From assembly GCF_002967765.1 (NCBI RefSeq), contig NZ_PUHY01000014.1, positions 124,001 through 188,000 of the forward strand: 64,000 nt of DNA, in the 5' to 3' direction. Of this stretch, positions 1-9,200 are shown in pieces. Under the pieces are notes generated by a model. That model saw nothing but the letters and a program-made list of their open reading frames with translations. It had not been told where the DNA came from and searched no databases. The DNA comes from Blastopirellula marina (GTDB lineage: Bacteria; Planctomycetota; Planctomycetia; Pirellulales; Pirellulaceae). The stretch's first letter is position 1; the number at the start of each line of letters is the position of its first letter. A program made the translations under genes and the position numbers.

Positions 1-713
1 CCCAGATGTTACGGTTGGGCGAATGCGACCTGGCATTGGCCGGGGGCGTCTCGGAAAGCGTGCAAACGTTCGGCATCTTCGCAGGTTTCAAGAGCCAGGG
101 AGCCTTGGCCACGCACGAAGATCCAACGAAAGCGTCGCGTCCGTTCGATACCAAGCGAAACGGCATCGTTGTTTCGGAAGGTGGCTGTATTTATACACTT
201 GAGCGGTTATCGGACGCCAAAAAACGCGGTGCAAAGATTTACGGCGAACTGGCCGGTTACGCGATGAACACCGACGCGACCGACTTTGTGCTGCCGAACC
301 CCGAACGGCAAGTGCAGTGCATGAACCTGGCTTTGAAGCGAGCCGGGATGAATGCGACCGACATCGACATTGTCAGCACGCACGCCACGGGAACGACGTT
401 GGGCGATCAGCAGGAATGCACCGCAATCCGCGAGGTATTCGGCAAGAGCGAGACGACGTTCATCAACAATACCAAGAGTTTCATCGGTCACGCGATGGGT
501 GCCGCTGGGGCACTCGAGCTTTCCGGCAACTTGCCGGCGTTTACGGACGGTGTTTGTCACCCGACGATCAACGTCGACGAGCTCGATCCGGAATGTGCGA
601 TCGATGGGTTGGTTTTGAATCAACCACGAGAACTTGGAAACGTGAAAGCTATTCTGAACAACTCGTTCGGGATGCTTGGAATCAACTCAGTAGTAATCAT
701 TAAAAAGCTTTAG
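1..713 (+). CDS. Beta-ketoacyl-ACP synthase (KAS II/FabF-like), 5' truncated
   Basis: This is the C-terminal part of a thiolase-fold ketosynthase, the enzyme that condenses malonyl-ACP with an acyl chain. The reading frame is open to the left window edge, so the N-terminal half with the active-site Cys is not visible. What is visible contains both catalytic histidine motifs: HATGTTLGD near base 390 and the Lys-containing KSFIGHAMGAAGALE near base 475, followed by the C-terminal NNSFGMLG glycine loop. The gene ends 26 bases before an acyl carrier protein gene and heads a co-directional set with a FabZ-like dehydratase and a FabI-like reductase. It therefore more likely belongs to a dedicated lipid pathway than to housekeeping synthesis. 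The family is certain; the substrate is not. Confidence 0.9.
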   Translation, partial: QMLRLGECDLALAGGVSESVQTFGIFAGFKSQGALATHEDPTKASRPFDTKRNGIVVSEGGCIYTLERLSDAKKRGAKIYGELAGYAMNTDATDFVLPNPERQVQCMNLALKRAGMNATDIDIVSTHATGTTLGDQQECTAIREVFGKSETTFINNTKSFIGHAMGAAGALELSGNLPAFTDGVCHPTINVDELDPECAIDGLVLNQPRELGNVKAILNNSFGMLGINSVVIIKKL

Positions 714-739
714 ACGACGGTCGAAGGAGCCACATCGGG

Positions 740-991
<252 letters not shown>

Positions 992-1032
992 GCAGGGTCG
1001 CTGCCCAACAACCATTGGGTGCGAAATCCAAT

Positions 1033-1161
1033 GTAGGGTGCGTCTCGACGCACCAAGCCCTGCAAAGCAGCCAATTCAAGCCTATCCGCGTGGTAACGCA
1101 GCCACGCGGCGGTTGCCGACATGCCTCTGGGCAGGTTCTGGTGCGTCGAGACGCACCCTAC
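1033..1161. repeat. Intergenic element with perfect 23-bp terminal inverted repeats
   Basis: Bases 1033-1055 (starting GTAGGGTGCGTCTCGACG) and 1139-1161 are exact reverse complements over 23 bp. Each arm is itself near-palindromic around CGTCTCGACG/CGTCGAGACG. Between them lies a second dyad, CCGCGTGG ... CCACGCGG near 1085-1108. There is no coding capacity. It looks like a small non-autonomous palindromic element (REP/MITE-like). A degenerate half copy is seen at 5758-5774. Confidence 0.8.
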
Positions 1162-1170
1162 TTTTTCAAA

Positions 1171-1199
1171 ACCCCTCACGCCCTCTTCCCTTGGGGGCG
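1171..1199. repeat. CCCCTC...GGGGG extragenic repeat, degenerate copy
   Basis: A pyrimidine-rich arm (CCCCTCACGCCCTCTTCCC) followed by a short G-run arm. It resembles the copies at 2686-2724, 2821-2862 and 5676-5717, all in gaps of the same gene cluster. Confidence 0.5.
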
Positions 1200-1241
1200 T
1201 TGAGACCAGAAGCTGGACGTTAGAAGGGCTATCTCGTCACC

Positions 1242-2633
1242 ATGTATGACACGATCATTATCGGCGCTGGCATGTCCGGACTGGCGGCCGGAATTCGCTT
1301 GGCCTATTTCGGTCAAAGTGTCTGCATTCTGGAACGGCACAACACGATCGGCGGATTGAATTCGTTCTATCGCATGGCTGGCCGCGACTTCGATGTTGGT
1401 TTGCACGCCGTGACCAACTTCACCCAGAAGGGCGAAAAGAAGGGCCCGCTGGGGCGGCTGCTACGCCAGCTGCGATTCAAGTGGGACGAGTTCGCGCTTT
1501 GCCCGCAGTTGGGCTCGAAGGTGATGTTCCCCGGTGTGGAACTAAAGTTCGACAACGATATCGAGTTGCTGCGAAGCCAGATTGCCCAACGATTTCCCAA
1601 GCAGGTCGATAACTTCGATCGCCTACGCGGACAGATCATCGACTACGATGACATCACCGCGGAAAACTATGCGGGTTCGGCGCGTGCTCGCCTGGCCGAG
1701 ATTATCTCCGATCCATTGCTGATCGAAATGCTACTGTGTCCTCTGATGTGGTACGGCAACGCCCGCGAGCAGGACATGGATTGGGGCCAATTCTGCATCA
1801 TGTTCCGCAGCATCTACATGGAAGGGTTCGCCCGACCGCTGAAAGGTGTGCGGCTGCTGCTGAAAAACCTGGTCAAGAAATATCGCGAACTGGGCGGCGA
1901 GTTAAAGCTTCGTACGGGTGTCTCTTCGATCAAGATCGAAGATGGCAACGCCGTTGGCGTGACGCTTGATGACGGCCGACAAATCTCTGGCCGCAAAGTG
2001 ATTTCGTCCGCAGGTTGGTGGGAAACGATGCGGATGTGCGAAGAGGGGATCACGCCACCTCCGAGCGAACCCGGCCGATTGAGCTTTGTCGAAACGATCT
2101 CGGTAATCAAGAAGCAGCCAGTCGAAGTTGGATACGACTCGACGATCGTCTTCTTCAACGATTCCCCGACGTTCCACTGGGTAAAACCGGAAGACGACCT
2201 GTGCGACGTCCGAACGGGCGTCATCTGCTCGCCGAACAACTTTGATTATCAGGACGGCGCCAACCTGGACGAAGGTTTCCTGCGTGTGACAGCGCTGGCG
2301 AATTACGACCGCTGGACCGACTTATCGGAAGAGCGTTATCGCTTTGAGAAGAATCGCTGGTACGACTTGATCAGCGACAGCGTGGTTCGCTTCATCCCAG
2401 AATTTCGCCGACATGTGGTGGCGGTTGATATGTTCACGCCGAAGACGATCCATCGTTACACCTGGCACAAGAATGGGGCGGTGTATGGCGCTCCAGAAAA
2501 ACATCTCGACGGCACCACGCACCTCGAAAATTTGTATATTTGTGGTACCGATCAAGGTTACGTCGGCATCATCGGCTCGATTATGAGCGGCGTTTCAGTT
2601 GCCAATCGATATTGCCTGAAAGATGCCGCGTGA
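1242..2633 (+). CDS. FAD-dependent oxidoreductase, phytoene desaturase/carotenoid isomerase (CrtI/CrtISO) family
   Basis: A 463-residue flavoprotein with an N-terminal Rossmann FAD-binding motif, IIIGAGMSGLAAG at residues 5-17, followed by the ERHNTIGGLN segment typical of the CrtI/CrtISO/RetSat group. The C-terminus carries a second FAD-contact region (LYICGTDQGYVGIIGSIMSG). The family catalyses desaturation, isomerisation or saturation of long unsaturated chains. Because the gene sits between an ACP gene and FabZ/FabI-like genes, an ACP-bound or free acyl chain is a more likely substrate than a carotenoid, but that is inference. A paralogue follows at 2886. No other carotenoid gene is present in the window. 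Confidence 0.8.
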   Translation: MYDTIIIGAGMSGLAAGIRLAYFGQSVCILERHNTIGGLNSFYRMAGRDFDVGLHAVTNFTQKGEKKGPLGRLLRQLRFKWDEFALCPQLGSKVMFPGVELKFDNDIELLRSQIAQRFPKQVDNFDRLRGQIIDYDDITAENYAGSARARLAEIISDPLLIEMLLCPLMWYGNAREQDMDWGQFCIMFRSIYMEGFARPLKGVRLLLKNLVKKYRELGGELKLRTGVSSIKIEDGNAVGVTLDDGRQISGRKVISSAGWWETMRMCEEGITPPPSEPGRLSFVETISVIKKQPVEVGYDSTIVFFNDSPTFHWVKPEDDLCDVRTGVICSPNNFDYQDGANLDEGFLRVTALANYDRWTDLSEERYRFEKNRWYDLISDSVVRFIPEFRRHVVAVDMFTPKTIHRYTWHKNGAVYGAPEKHLDGTTHLENLYICGTDQGYVGIIGSIMSGVSVANRYCLKDAA

Positions 2634-2685
2634 CGGAAGTACGTTCCACGCCACTCACCGCCTGGGATTTCAAGCCCAGCGCCGT

Positions 2686-2724
2686 CCCCTCGCCCCCGAG
2701 GGGAGCTGGCCAGAGTGAGGGGGG
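2686..2724. repeat. CCCCTC...GAGGGG extragenic palindromic repeat
   Basis: A CCCCTCGCCCCCGAGGGG hairpin followed by a GAGTGAGGGGG arm, in the gap between the two FAD oxidoreductase genes. Same family as 2821-2862 and 5676-5717. Confidence 0.65.
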
Positions 2725-2820
2725 ATAACTTGCACCACGACAAGCCATCGGAAGAAATCCAGAAACTGTTTTCTTCCTGACTACGACACAACCTAAATAG
2801 CACACGTTCATTGCTTCGCC

Positions 2821-2862
2821 CCCCTCATCCTAGCCCTCTCCCTGGAGGACGGGGACGAGGGG
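2821..2862. repeat. CCCCTCATCCTAGCCCTCTCCC-type extragenic repeat
   Basis: A pyrimidine-rich arm, then GGAGGACGGGGACGAGGGG, ending 24 bases before the next start codon. It matches the widespread CCCCTCACCCTAACCCTCTCCC consensus found between genes of many bacteria, and pairs in sense with the reverse-oriented copy at 5676-5717. Confidence 0.65.
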
Positions 2863-2885
2863 ACCAGAATGCCAATAGGTAAATC

Positions 2886-4337
2886 ATGCCGAAAGACTTT
2901 CTCAAAGACACGCAAGACGAATACGACGTTGTCGTGATTGGTAGCGGGCTGGCCGGTTTGACCGCGGCCAACACACTGGCTCGCCAGGGACGGAGCGTGT
3001 TGTTATGCGAACAGCATTACAAGCTCGGCGGTATGGCAACCTGGTTCAAACGACCGGGGGGGCATATCTTCGACATCTCGCTGCATGGTTTTCCGATCGG
3101 GATGATCAAGAGCTGCCGTCGCTATTGGACGCGCGAGATCGCCGACTCGATCGTACAGTTGAAGAACATTCGCTTCGACAACCCGATGTTCTCGCTGTCG
3201 ACAACGTTCAACCGCGACGACTTCACGAAACTGCTGATCTCAGAGTTCAAGCTGCCCGAAGAAACTGTCAAGGCGTTCTTCGATACGGCCCGCGGCATGA
3301 ACTTTTACGACGATCAGGGAATGACCACGAAGGAGTTGTTCGCCAAGTTCTTCCCAGGCCGGGAAGACGTGATCCGCTTATTGATGGAGCCGATCACCTA
3401 TGCCAACGGCTCGACATTGGAAGATCCGGCGATCAGCTACGGGATTGTGTTCTCGAATTTCATGAGCAAGGGGGTGTTCACCTTTGAAGGAGGCACCGAC
3501 CGCTTGATTCAGTTGATGCACGCCGATCTCAAGAAGTCAGGCGTTGATGTACGCATCAACGCTGACGTCGAGAAGATCAATCTCGAGAACGGCAAGGTGA
3601 ACAGTATCGTCGTCAACGGTAAGACGATTCGCTGCAAGTCGATTGTCTCGAACTCGAACTTGAAGCTGACGATTTTCAATCTGATTGGCGAGCAATACTT
3701 CGACAAGAAGTTCATCGACGAGGCCAAAGAGGTGCGGTTAAACAATTCCAGCACTCAGGTCTACATCGCGATGAAGCCGGACGAACAAATCCCGGAAGAA
3801 ACGGGCGACTTGCTGTTCAGCAGCACGGCACCGACGTTCCGTACCGATTTGCTGTTGAGCCGCGACATCACGAGCCGAACCTATTCGTTCTATTACCCGC
3901 GAACCCGTCCCGAAGGTCGGCCCCGATCGCTGGTTGTCTCGAGCACGAATGCTCGGTTTGAAGACTGGGCGAATTTGTCGGAAGACGAGTACAAGGCCAG
4001 CAAAGACGACTTGGCCGAGACGACGCTCGACGCACTCGAGAAGTACGTTCCGAATGTTCGCGAGCGAATCGATCATGTGGAGGTCTCGACACCGAAGACG
4101 TTCCAGCACTACACCAAGCATTCGCTCGGTTCCAGCTTCGGGACGAAGTTTGAAGGGTTGGCCGTCAGTCGGGCATTGCCGGAGCAAATTCCTGGTCTGT
4201 ACCACGCTGGCAGCGTCGGCATCATCATGTCGGGCTGGCTGGGTGCGATCAACTATGGCGTGATCGTGGCGAACGATGTCGATTCGTTCCTGATGAAGTC
4301 GTCGACGCCATCGCAAATGGTCGACAGCCCCAACTAG
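2886..4337 (+). CDS. Second CrtI/CrtISO-family FAD-dependent oxidoreductase
   Basis: A 483-residue paralogue of the preceding flavoprotein. The FAD-binding motif [17 protein letters not shown] is at about residues 16-32, followed by [16 protein letters not shown]-terminal [17 protein letters not shown] segment matches the FAD-contact end of the family. The pair is strongly diverged from each other, so they probably perform different steps. It lies 252 bases after its paralogue, separated by extragenic repeats, and 31 bases before the FabZ-like gene. Together with ketosynthase, ACP, dehydratase and enoyl reductase it forms a set resembling the gene collections discussed for ladderane synthesis in anammox planctomycetes. 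That parallel is inference. Confidence 0.8.
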   Translation: MPKDFLKDTQDEYDVVVIGSGLAGLTAANTLARQGRSVLLCEQHYKLGGMATWFKRPGGHIFDISLHGFPIGMIKSCRRYWTREIADSIVQLKNIRFDNPMFSLSTTFNRDDFTKLLISEFKLPEETVKAFFDTARGMNFYDDQGMTTKELFAKFFPGREDVIRLLMEPITYANGSTLEDPAISYGIVFSNFMSKGVFTFEGGTDRLIQLMHADLKKSGVDVRINADVEKINLENGKVNSIVVNGKTIRCKSIVSNSNLKLTIFNLIGEQYFDKKFIDEAKEVRLNNSSTQVYIAMKPDEQIPEETGDLLFSSTAPTFRTDLLLSRDITSRTYSFYYPRTRPEGRPRSLVVSSTNARFEDWANLSEDEYKASKDDLAETTLDALEKYVPNVRERIDHVEVSTPKTFQHYTKHSLGSSFGTKFEGLAVSRALPEQIPGLYHAGSVGIIMSGWLGAINYGVIVANDVDSFLMKSSTPSQMVDSPN

Positions 4338-4368
4338 AACTCCCGAATCAATCATCTCAGGAACCACC

Positions 4369-4800
4369 ATGGCGAATCCTGCTATCGAAGCAGCTATCCC
4401 GCATCGCGGACCGATGCTGCTGGTCGACGAAGTTGTCGAGCAAACCGAAGATCGCATCGTTTGCAAAAAGACCTTCACGCCGGACGAGTACTTCTTCCAA
4501 GGTCACTACCCCGACTATCCGCTGGTACCGGGAGTGATCTTGTGCGAAGCGACGATGCAAGCAGGTGCCATCTTGCTATCGAAATTCGTCGTCGAAGGGG
4601 AAGGTGTTCCGGTTGCCACGCGGCTGAATGAAGTGAAATTCAAGAAGATGGTTCGCCCAGGCGACTGCATTGAGATGGATGTGAAGCTGAACGATCGTTT
4701 GGCGGATGCCTTCTTCATGACCGGCAAAGTGACCGTGGGTGGCAAGCTGGCAGTTCGGTTCGACTTTGCTTGCACCGTTGCCAAGATGCAATTCGACTAA
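4369..4800 (+). CDS. fabZ: 3-hydroxyacyl-ACP dehydratase, FabZ-like hotdog protein
   Basis: A 143-residue single hotdog-fold protein. The N-terminal PHRGPMLLVD motif is diagnostic of FabZ. The catalytic dyad is His46 in FQGHYPDYPLVPGV and Glu60 in LCEATMQAG. The enzyme removes water from 3-hydroxyacyl-ACP. It sits between the second flavoprotein and the FabI-like gene, spaced by 31 and 38 bases, consistent with one operon. It is probably a pathway-specific paralogue rather than the housekeeping FabZ, because housekeeping fabZ usually lies near lpxA/lpxD; neither is seen here. Confidence 0.88.
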   Translation: MANPAIEAAIPHRGPMLLVDEVVEQTEDRIVCKKTFTPDEYFFQGHYPDYPLVPGVILCEATMQAGAILLSKFVVEGEGVPVATRLNEVKFKKMVRPGDCIEMDVKLNDRLADAFFMTGKVTVGGKLAVRFDFACTVAKMQFD

Positions 4801-4838
4801 TCGACCTGCGACAGGTCTCGACGCAATAGGTTTCACGC

Positions 4839-5651
4839 GTGAACGACTTTCTGAAACTCGCTGGCAAGAACATCGTCGTGACCGGCGTGGCGAACCGCAA
4901 GAGTGTCGCCTGGCACATCGCCAAAACACTGGAAGAAGCTGGTGCGACGGTGATTTACATCGTCCGTAGCGAAGCCCGCAAAGAGTCGACCGCCAAGCTG
5001 CTGGCCGATCGGCAGGTGTTGGTGTGCGATGTCGAACGTCAGGAAGAGATCGATCGCGTTCGCGACGAACTGAATGCTTTGGGAACCACGATTCATGGCT
5101 TGGTACACTCGATCGCGTTCGCTGACTATTCGGAAGGGATGAAGCCGTTTCACGAAACGACCAAGGCCCAGTTTCTGCAAGCGGTTGACATCTCTTGCTT
5201 CTCGTTGGTCAAGCTGGCCAATGCGATGAAGGATGTTTTCGATCCCGACGCATCGGTAGTGACCATTTCGATTTCGACCACCCGCATGGCCAGTGAGAAC
5301 TACGGCTTCATGGCCCCCATCAAAGCGGCTTTAGATTCGTCGCTGGCATTTTTGGCGAAGAGCTTCAGTGCGTTCTCGCGCGTGCGATTCAACGCAGTTG
5401 GTCCTAGCTTGCTGAAGACCTCCGCCTCAGCGGGCATTCCCGGTTATGTCGATGCCTACTTGTTTGCCGAACAAGCGATCCCACGCAAATCGGCCGTCAC
5501 CACGCAGGAGGCTGCGGACGTGGCAGTGTTTCTACTGAGCCCGCGTTCTAGTGGCATTCAGGCCCAGAACATCCCTGTCGATGCCGGCATGAGCACCAAC
5601 TACTTCGATCGCGACATCATCCGCGGCGTGCTGTCGCAAGACGGCGAGTAA
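4839..5651 (+). CDS. fabI: Enoyl-ACP reductase, FabI-type short-chain dehydrogenase
   Basis: A 270-residue SDR protein starting with GTG. The cofactor motif [15 protein letters not shown] has the spacing particular to FabI, HSIAFA follows at about residue 90, and the catalytic Tyr155-x6-Lys162 pair lies in YGFMAPIK. Tyr-x6-Lys spacing distinguishes FabI from ordinary SDRs (x3). FabI reduces trans-2-enoyl-ACP with NAD(P)H. It is the last gene of the lipid cluster and is followed by an extragenic repeat rather than a clear terminator. The substitution of Pro-Ile inside the Tyr-Lys spacer (usually GxAK) suggests an altered substrate pocket. Confidence 0.87.
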   Translation: MNDFLKLAGKNIVVTGVANRKSVAWHIAKTLEEAGATVIYIVRSEARKESTAKLLADRQVLVCDVERQEEIDRVRDELNALGTTIHGLVHSIAFADYSEGMKPFHETTKAQFLQAVDISCFSLVKLANAMKDVFDPDASVVTISISTTRMASENYGFMAPIKAALDSSLAFLAKSFSAFSRVRFNAVGPSLLKTSASAGIPGYVDAYLFAEQAIPRKSAVTTQEAADVAVFLLSPRSSGIQAQNIPVDAGMSTNYFDRDIIRGVLSQDGE

Positions 5652-5675
5652 ATAGGAAGTTCTTCCATGTCTTGT

Positions 5676-5717
5676 CCCCTCTCCACGGTCTGCGGGGGAG
5701 AGGGTTAGGGTGAGGGG
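5676..5717. repeat. GAGAGGGTTAGGGTGAGGGG-type extragenic repeat (reverse orientation)
   Basis: A CCCCTCTCC arm, then GGGGGAGAGGGTTAGGGTGAGGGG read in two pieces. It is the reverse-complement orientation of the copy at 2821-2862. Confidence 0.7.
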
Positions 5718-5757
5718 CCTGTCGTCCGGTTTGCTGATAAGCAGAGTGCCGGAAGAA

Positions 5758-5774
5758 TGCGTCTCGACCCACCA
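5758..5774. repeat. Half copy of the GTGCGTCTCGACGCACC repeat
   Basis: TGCGTCTCGACCCACCA differs by one base from the arm of the 1033-1161 element. No second arm was seen nearby. Confidence 0.45.
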
Positions 5775-6117
5775 AATTTGCTAGATGTTCTTCGCGCCAC
5801 TCCGTCTACCACTTTCGTGGTGCTGCTATCACATGACATTTGGTCAAGTAGGAACGAACCTGAGCAAGATTTGCTCACTTTTTTTCGTGCTACCTGAATG
5901 CATCGAAGCGTATTGGCATGTTGATAAGCAATCAATGCGGATCTTTTGATGAGCTTTGCGAAAATTCTTCAGAAGTACGTGCATTACCGTGTCATTCGCT
6001 TCTGAGGGAAACTTCGAAGTTGGTTCGAACGAAAAGTCTCCTTGGATTGGTAGCGTTCGCATTCATCAGCACGTTGCGATCGCGCAAGCATTGGGAGATC
6101 GAAACCGACGATGCTGT

Positions 6118-6154
6118 CACCGTGGAAAGTTGTCAAAAACTTTTCATCACGGTG
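6118..6154 (+). promoter_or_regulatory. Leader hairpin upstream of the surface-protein gene
   Basis: Outer arms CACCGTG (6118-6124) and CACGGTG (6148-6154), inner arms AAAGTT (6126-6131) and AACTTT (6138-6143). It ends 95 bases before the chosen ATG. It could stabilise or regulate a long 5' leader; this is structural inference only. Confidence 0.4.
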
Positions 6155-6249
6155 GAATTCTCTCAAGTCGAGCGGACAATGCCCCTCGTAACCGACCACG
6201 CATGGGAGCGAGGTCGAACGATTGCCCATCAGACTTACGGAGATTCTCA

Positions 6250-9200
6250 ATGCGGTTCAAACGACCCCGGTTTCAATCCTCTTTCGGGGAGCAACTGGAA
6301 GATCGCAGCATGTTGAGTGGAACTCCGCTGGACTTGGATTTGTCAGCGGTTCCCACGCAAACCGTGTTCGCCGGCGAGACACTGAGCTTCAACCTCGGTG
6401 AACTCGGCGCCACGGTCGGCGAAGGGGAAGGTGGGCCAGGGACGGTCATGTATCAGCTCGATCCAGATGCCGACGAGCGACCGGAAGGAATGTCGATGAC
6501 GTTCTCCGGTGATTTCCAATGGACACCAACTGCAGAGCAGGAGGGTCTGTACAGCGTTAAGATTATCGCCGTCGAGAACGGCAACCCGATTAATGCCGAC
6601 GTCGAAGAACTGATGATCGACGTTCGTGTCGGCCGCCCGGTGGTCGACTTGAACGGAGAAGAACAGGAAGGTGTCGACTATGACGCCGTGTTCCAGGTGG
6701 AGCACGGCCCTGTGAACGTGGTGAGTGGCGATGTTAGCGTTTCCGACGAAAACGACGACCTGCTTCAATCGGCGACCATCACGCTGACGAATCCCCTCGA
6801 CGGAGCGGATGAGGGTCTGTCGGTCAATGTGGAAGGGACCAATATCAATGTCGAGTACAGCGAAGGTTCGATCCTGCTCACCGGCGAAGACACAGCTGAG
6901 AACTACGCGCAGGTTCTTCAAACTCTCACGTACGACAACGCCAACTCCGATGCCGATCCCACATCGCGAATCGTTGAGATCTCGGTAAGTGACGGCGAGT
7001 ACGAGAGCACCGTGGCCACGGCCACTATCGCTGTGAATCACGCCCCTGATTTGCAGCCAATCGAGGATCAATCGATCGAAGCAGGCCAAAGTGCTGAGGT
7101 CGTGATTACGGCGACCGATAAGAACGAAGGGGACGAACTGTTCCTGTTGCTCGATGTCGAAACACCGGAATATGTGACGCTGACGCAAGAACCAGGCACG
7201 TGGGAAGCCACGCTGGGCATTGCCCCAGGTGCCGATGTCGAGCCAGGCGAGTATGTCATCCGCGTGATGAGCATCGATCAACATGGCATGGCCGATGCCG
7301 AATCGTTCGTACTCACGGTTTCTGCGGCTGCCAATACGGCGCCGACGATTTCTTCGGTAGATGACCAGTCTATCGATCAAGACGCTGCAACCGATCCGTT
7401 GGCTTTTACCATCGGTGATGCCGAGTCCGCGGTTGAAGATTTGATCGTCAGCGTCGAATCGGACAATCCAGCACTCGTCGATCCGGCTGGGATTATCGTT
7501 ACCGGTGAAGGGGCGGATAAAACGCTGGTTGTCACTCCTCTAGCAACAGCGACCGGTACGGCAAACATCACCATCTCGGTTAGCGACGGTGAAGAGACCA
7601 CGACTGAATCGTTTCTGCTGACCGTGAATGAGGTGATGGCGAACACCGCTCCGACGATCACCTCGGTCGACGATCAGTCGATCGACCAGGACACAGCGAC
7701 TGATCCGTTGGCATTTGCGATTGGTGATGCGGAATCTGCCATAGAGGATCTGATCGTTAGTGTTGAGTCAGATAACCCTGCCTTGGTCGATCCAGCTGGG
7801 ATCATCGTGACCGGGGAAGGGGCGGATAAGACACTGATCGTCACGCCACTCGCAGGCCTCACCGGTACGGCAAACATCACCATCTCGGTTAGCGATGGTG
7901 AAGAGACGACAACGGAATCATTTCTGCTGACGGTAAACCAAGTCGTCGCGAACACGGCGCCGACGGTTACGTCGGTCGATGACCAAACAATCGACCAAGA
8001 CTCAGCGACCGATCCGCTGGCGTTTACCATTGGTGACGCGGAATCTGCAGTTGAAGATTTGACCTTCAGCGTCGAATCGGACAATCCAGCACTCGTCGAT
8101 CCGGCTGGAATCCTTGTCGCTGGGGAAGGTGCGGATAAGACACTAATCGTTACACCACTCGCAGGCCTCACAGGCACGGCGAATATCACCATCTCGGTTA
8201 GCGACGGTGAGGAGACGACGACTGAATCGTTTCTGCTAACCGTGAATGAAGTGGTGGCGAACACCGCTCCGACGATCACTTCGGTCGAGGACCAAGCGAT
8301 CGATCAAGATTCGGCGACCGACCCGTTGGCGTTCACGATTGGCGACGCAGAATCCGCGATTGAAGATTTGACCGTTGTTGTTGAGTCAGACAACCCTGCT
8401 TTGGTCGATCCGGCTGGAATCATCGTCACGGGTGAGGGGGCGGACAAGACGTTGATTGTGACCCCGCTCGCAGGAACGTTTGGTTCGGCGAATGTCACGA
8501 TCTCGGTTAGCGACGGTGAAGAGACGACCACCGAGTCGTTTGTTCTCACGGTGAACGAGGTGACCGCTTCGCCGCTGGCGGAGTTGGATAGCTATGCTAC
8601 CGACGCAAATACGCCGTTGTCGGTCGATCCGGCTGGCGTGCTTACCAATGATACCGGCGATGCATTGTCGGTCACCGAGGTGAATGGCGACGCCGTGAAC
8701 GTTGGAAATCCGGTTGAACTGACTTCCGGGGCCACGGTAACCATCAACGCCGATGGCAGCCTGAGTTTCGACCCGGCTGGCAAGTATGCTTCCTTGGCCG
8801 AAGGAGAATCGACGGTAGAAACGGTTTCTTATACCGCCACCGATTCATCCGCAGGGACCGCAACCGCGGACGTCGAGATTTCGATCACCGGTGTCAACGA
8901 CGCTCCGATTGCTACCGACGATGCGTATGCCACCGAATCGGACACCGCACTCTCGTTGACAGTGACCGGCGTATTGGCGAATGATACCGATGTCGATAAT
9001 GGCGACACGATGACCATCACCGCCGTGAATGGTGTCGCGGAAGACGTCGGGCAAACGGTCGAATTGACATCGGGCGCGTTGCTGACCCTTAACGCCGACG
9101 GAGGTATGACCTTCGACCCGAATGGTCAATTCGAGGATCTGGCTGAGCCAGCGAACGTTAGCTTCAGCTATACGATCGCGGACTCGCATGGCCTGACTTC

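Larger units (their letters stand above)
5652..6249. other. 598-base non-coding gap before the surface-protein gene
   Basis: It contains the extragenic repeat at 5676-5717, a half repeat at 5758-5774 and a long hairpin at 6118-6154. An in-frame extension of the downstream gene runs back to 5956, but its sequence has no signal peptide and breaks the conserved family start, so it is treated as non-coding leader. Confidence 0.6.

Noticed and set aside
3738-4478. A 246-codon minus-strand frame opposite the second flavoprotein gene
   Set aside because: Antisense overlap with no domain and a composition typical of a shadow frame.
5956-6249. N-terminal extension of the surface protein
   Set aside because: The extension has many Arg/His/Cys residues, no signal sequence, and precedes the characteristic family start at 6250.
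6343-7380. A 345-codon minus-strand open frame opposite the surface-protein gene
   Set aside because: It is antisense to the repeat-bearing protein, has no domain, signal or ribosome-binding site, and arises from the biased codon use of the sense gene.
7333-8568. CRISPR-like array
   Set aside because: The repeats are 309 bp, in frame and coding; there are no short direct repeats with spacers.
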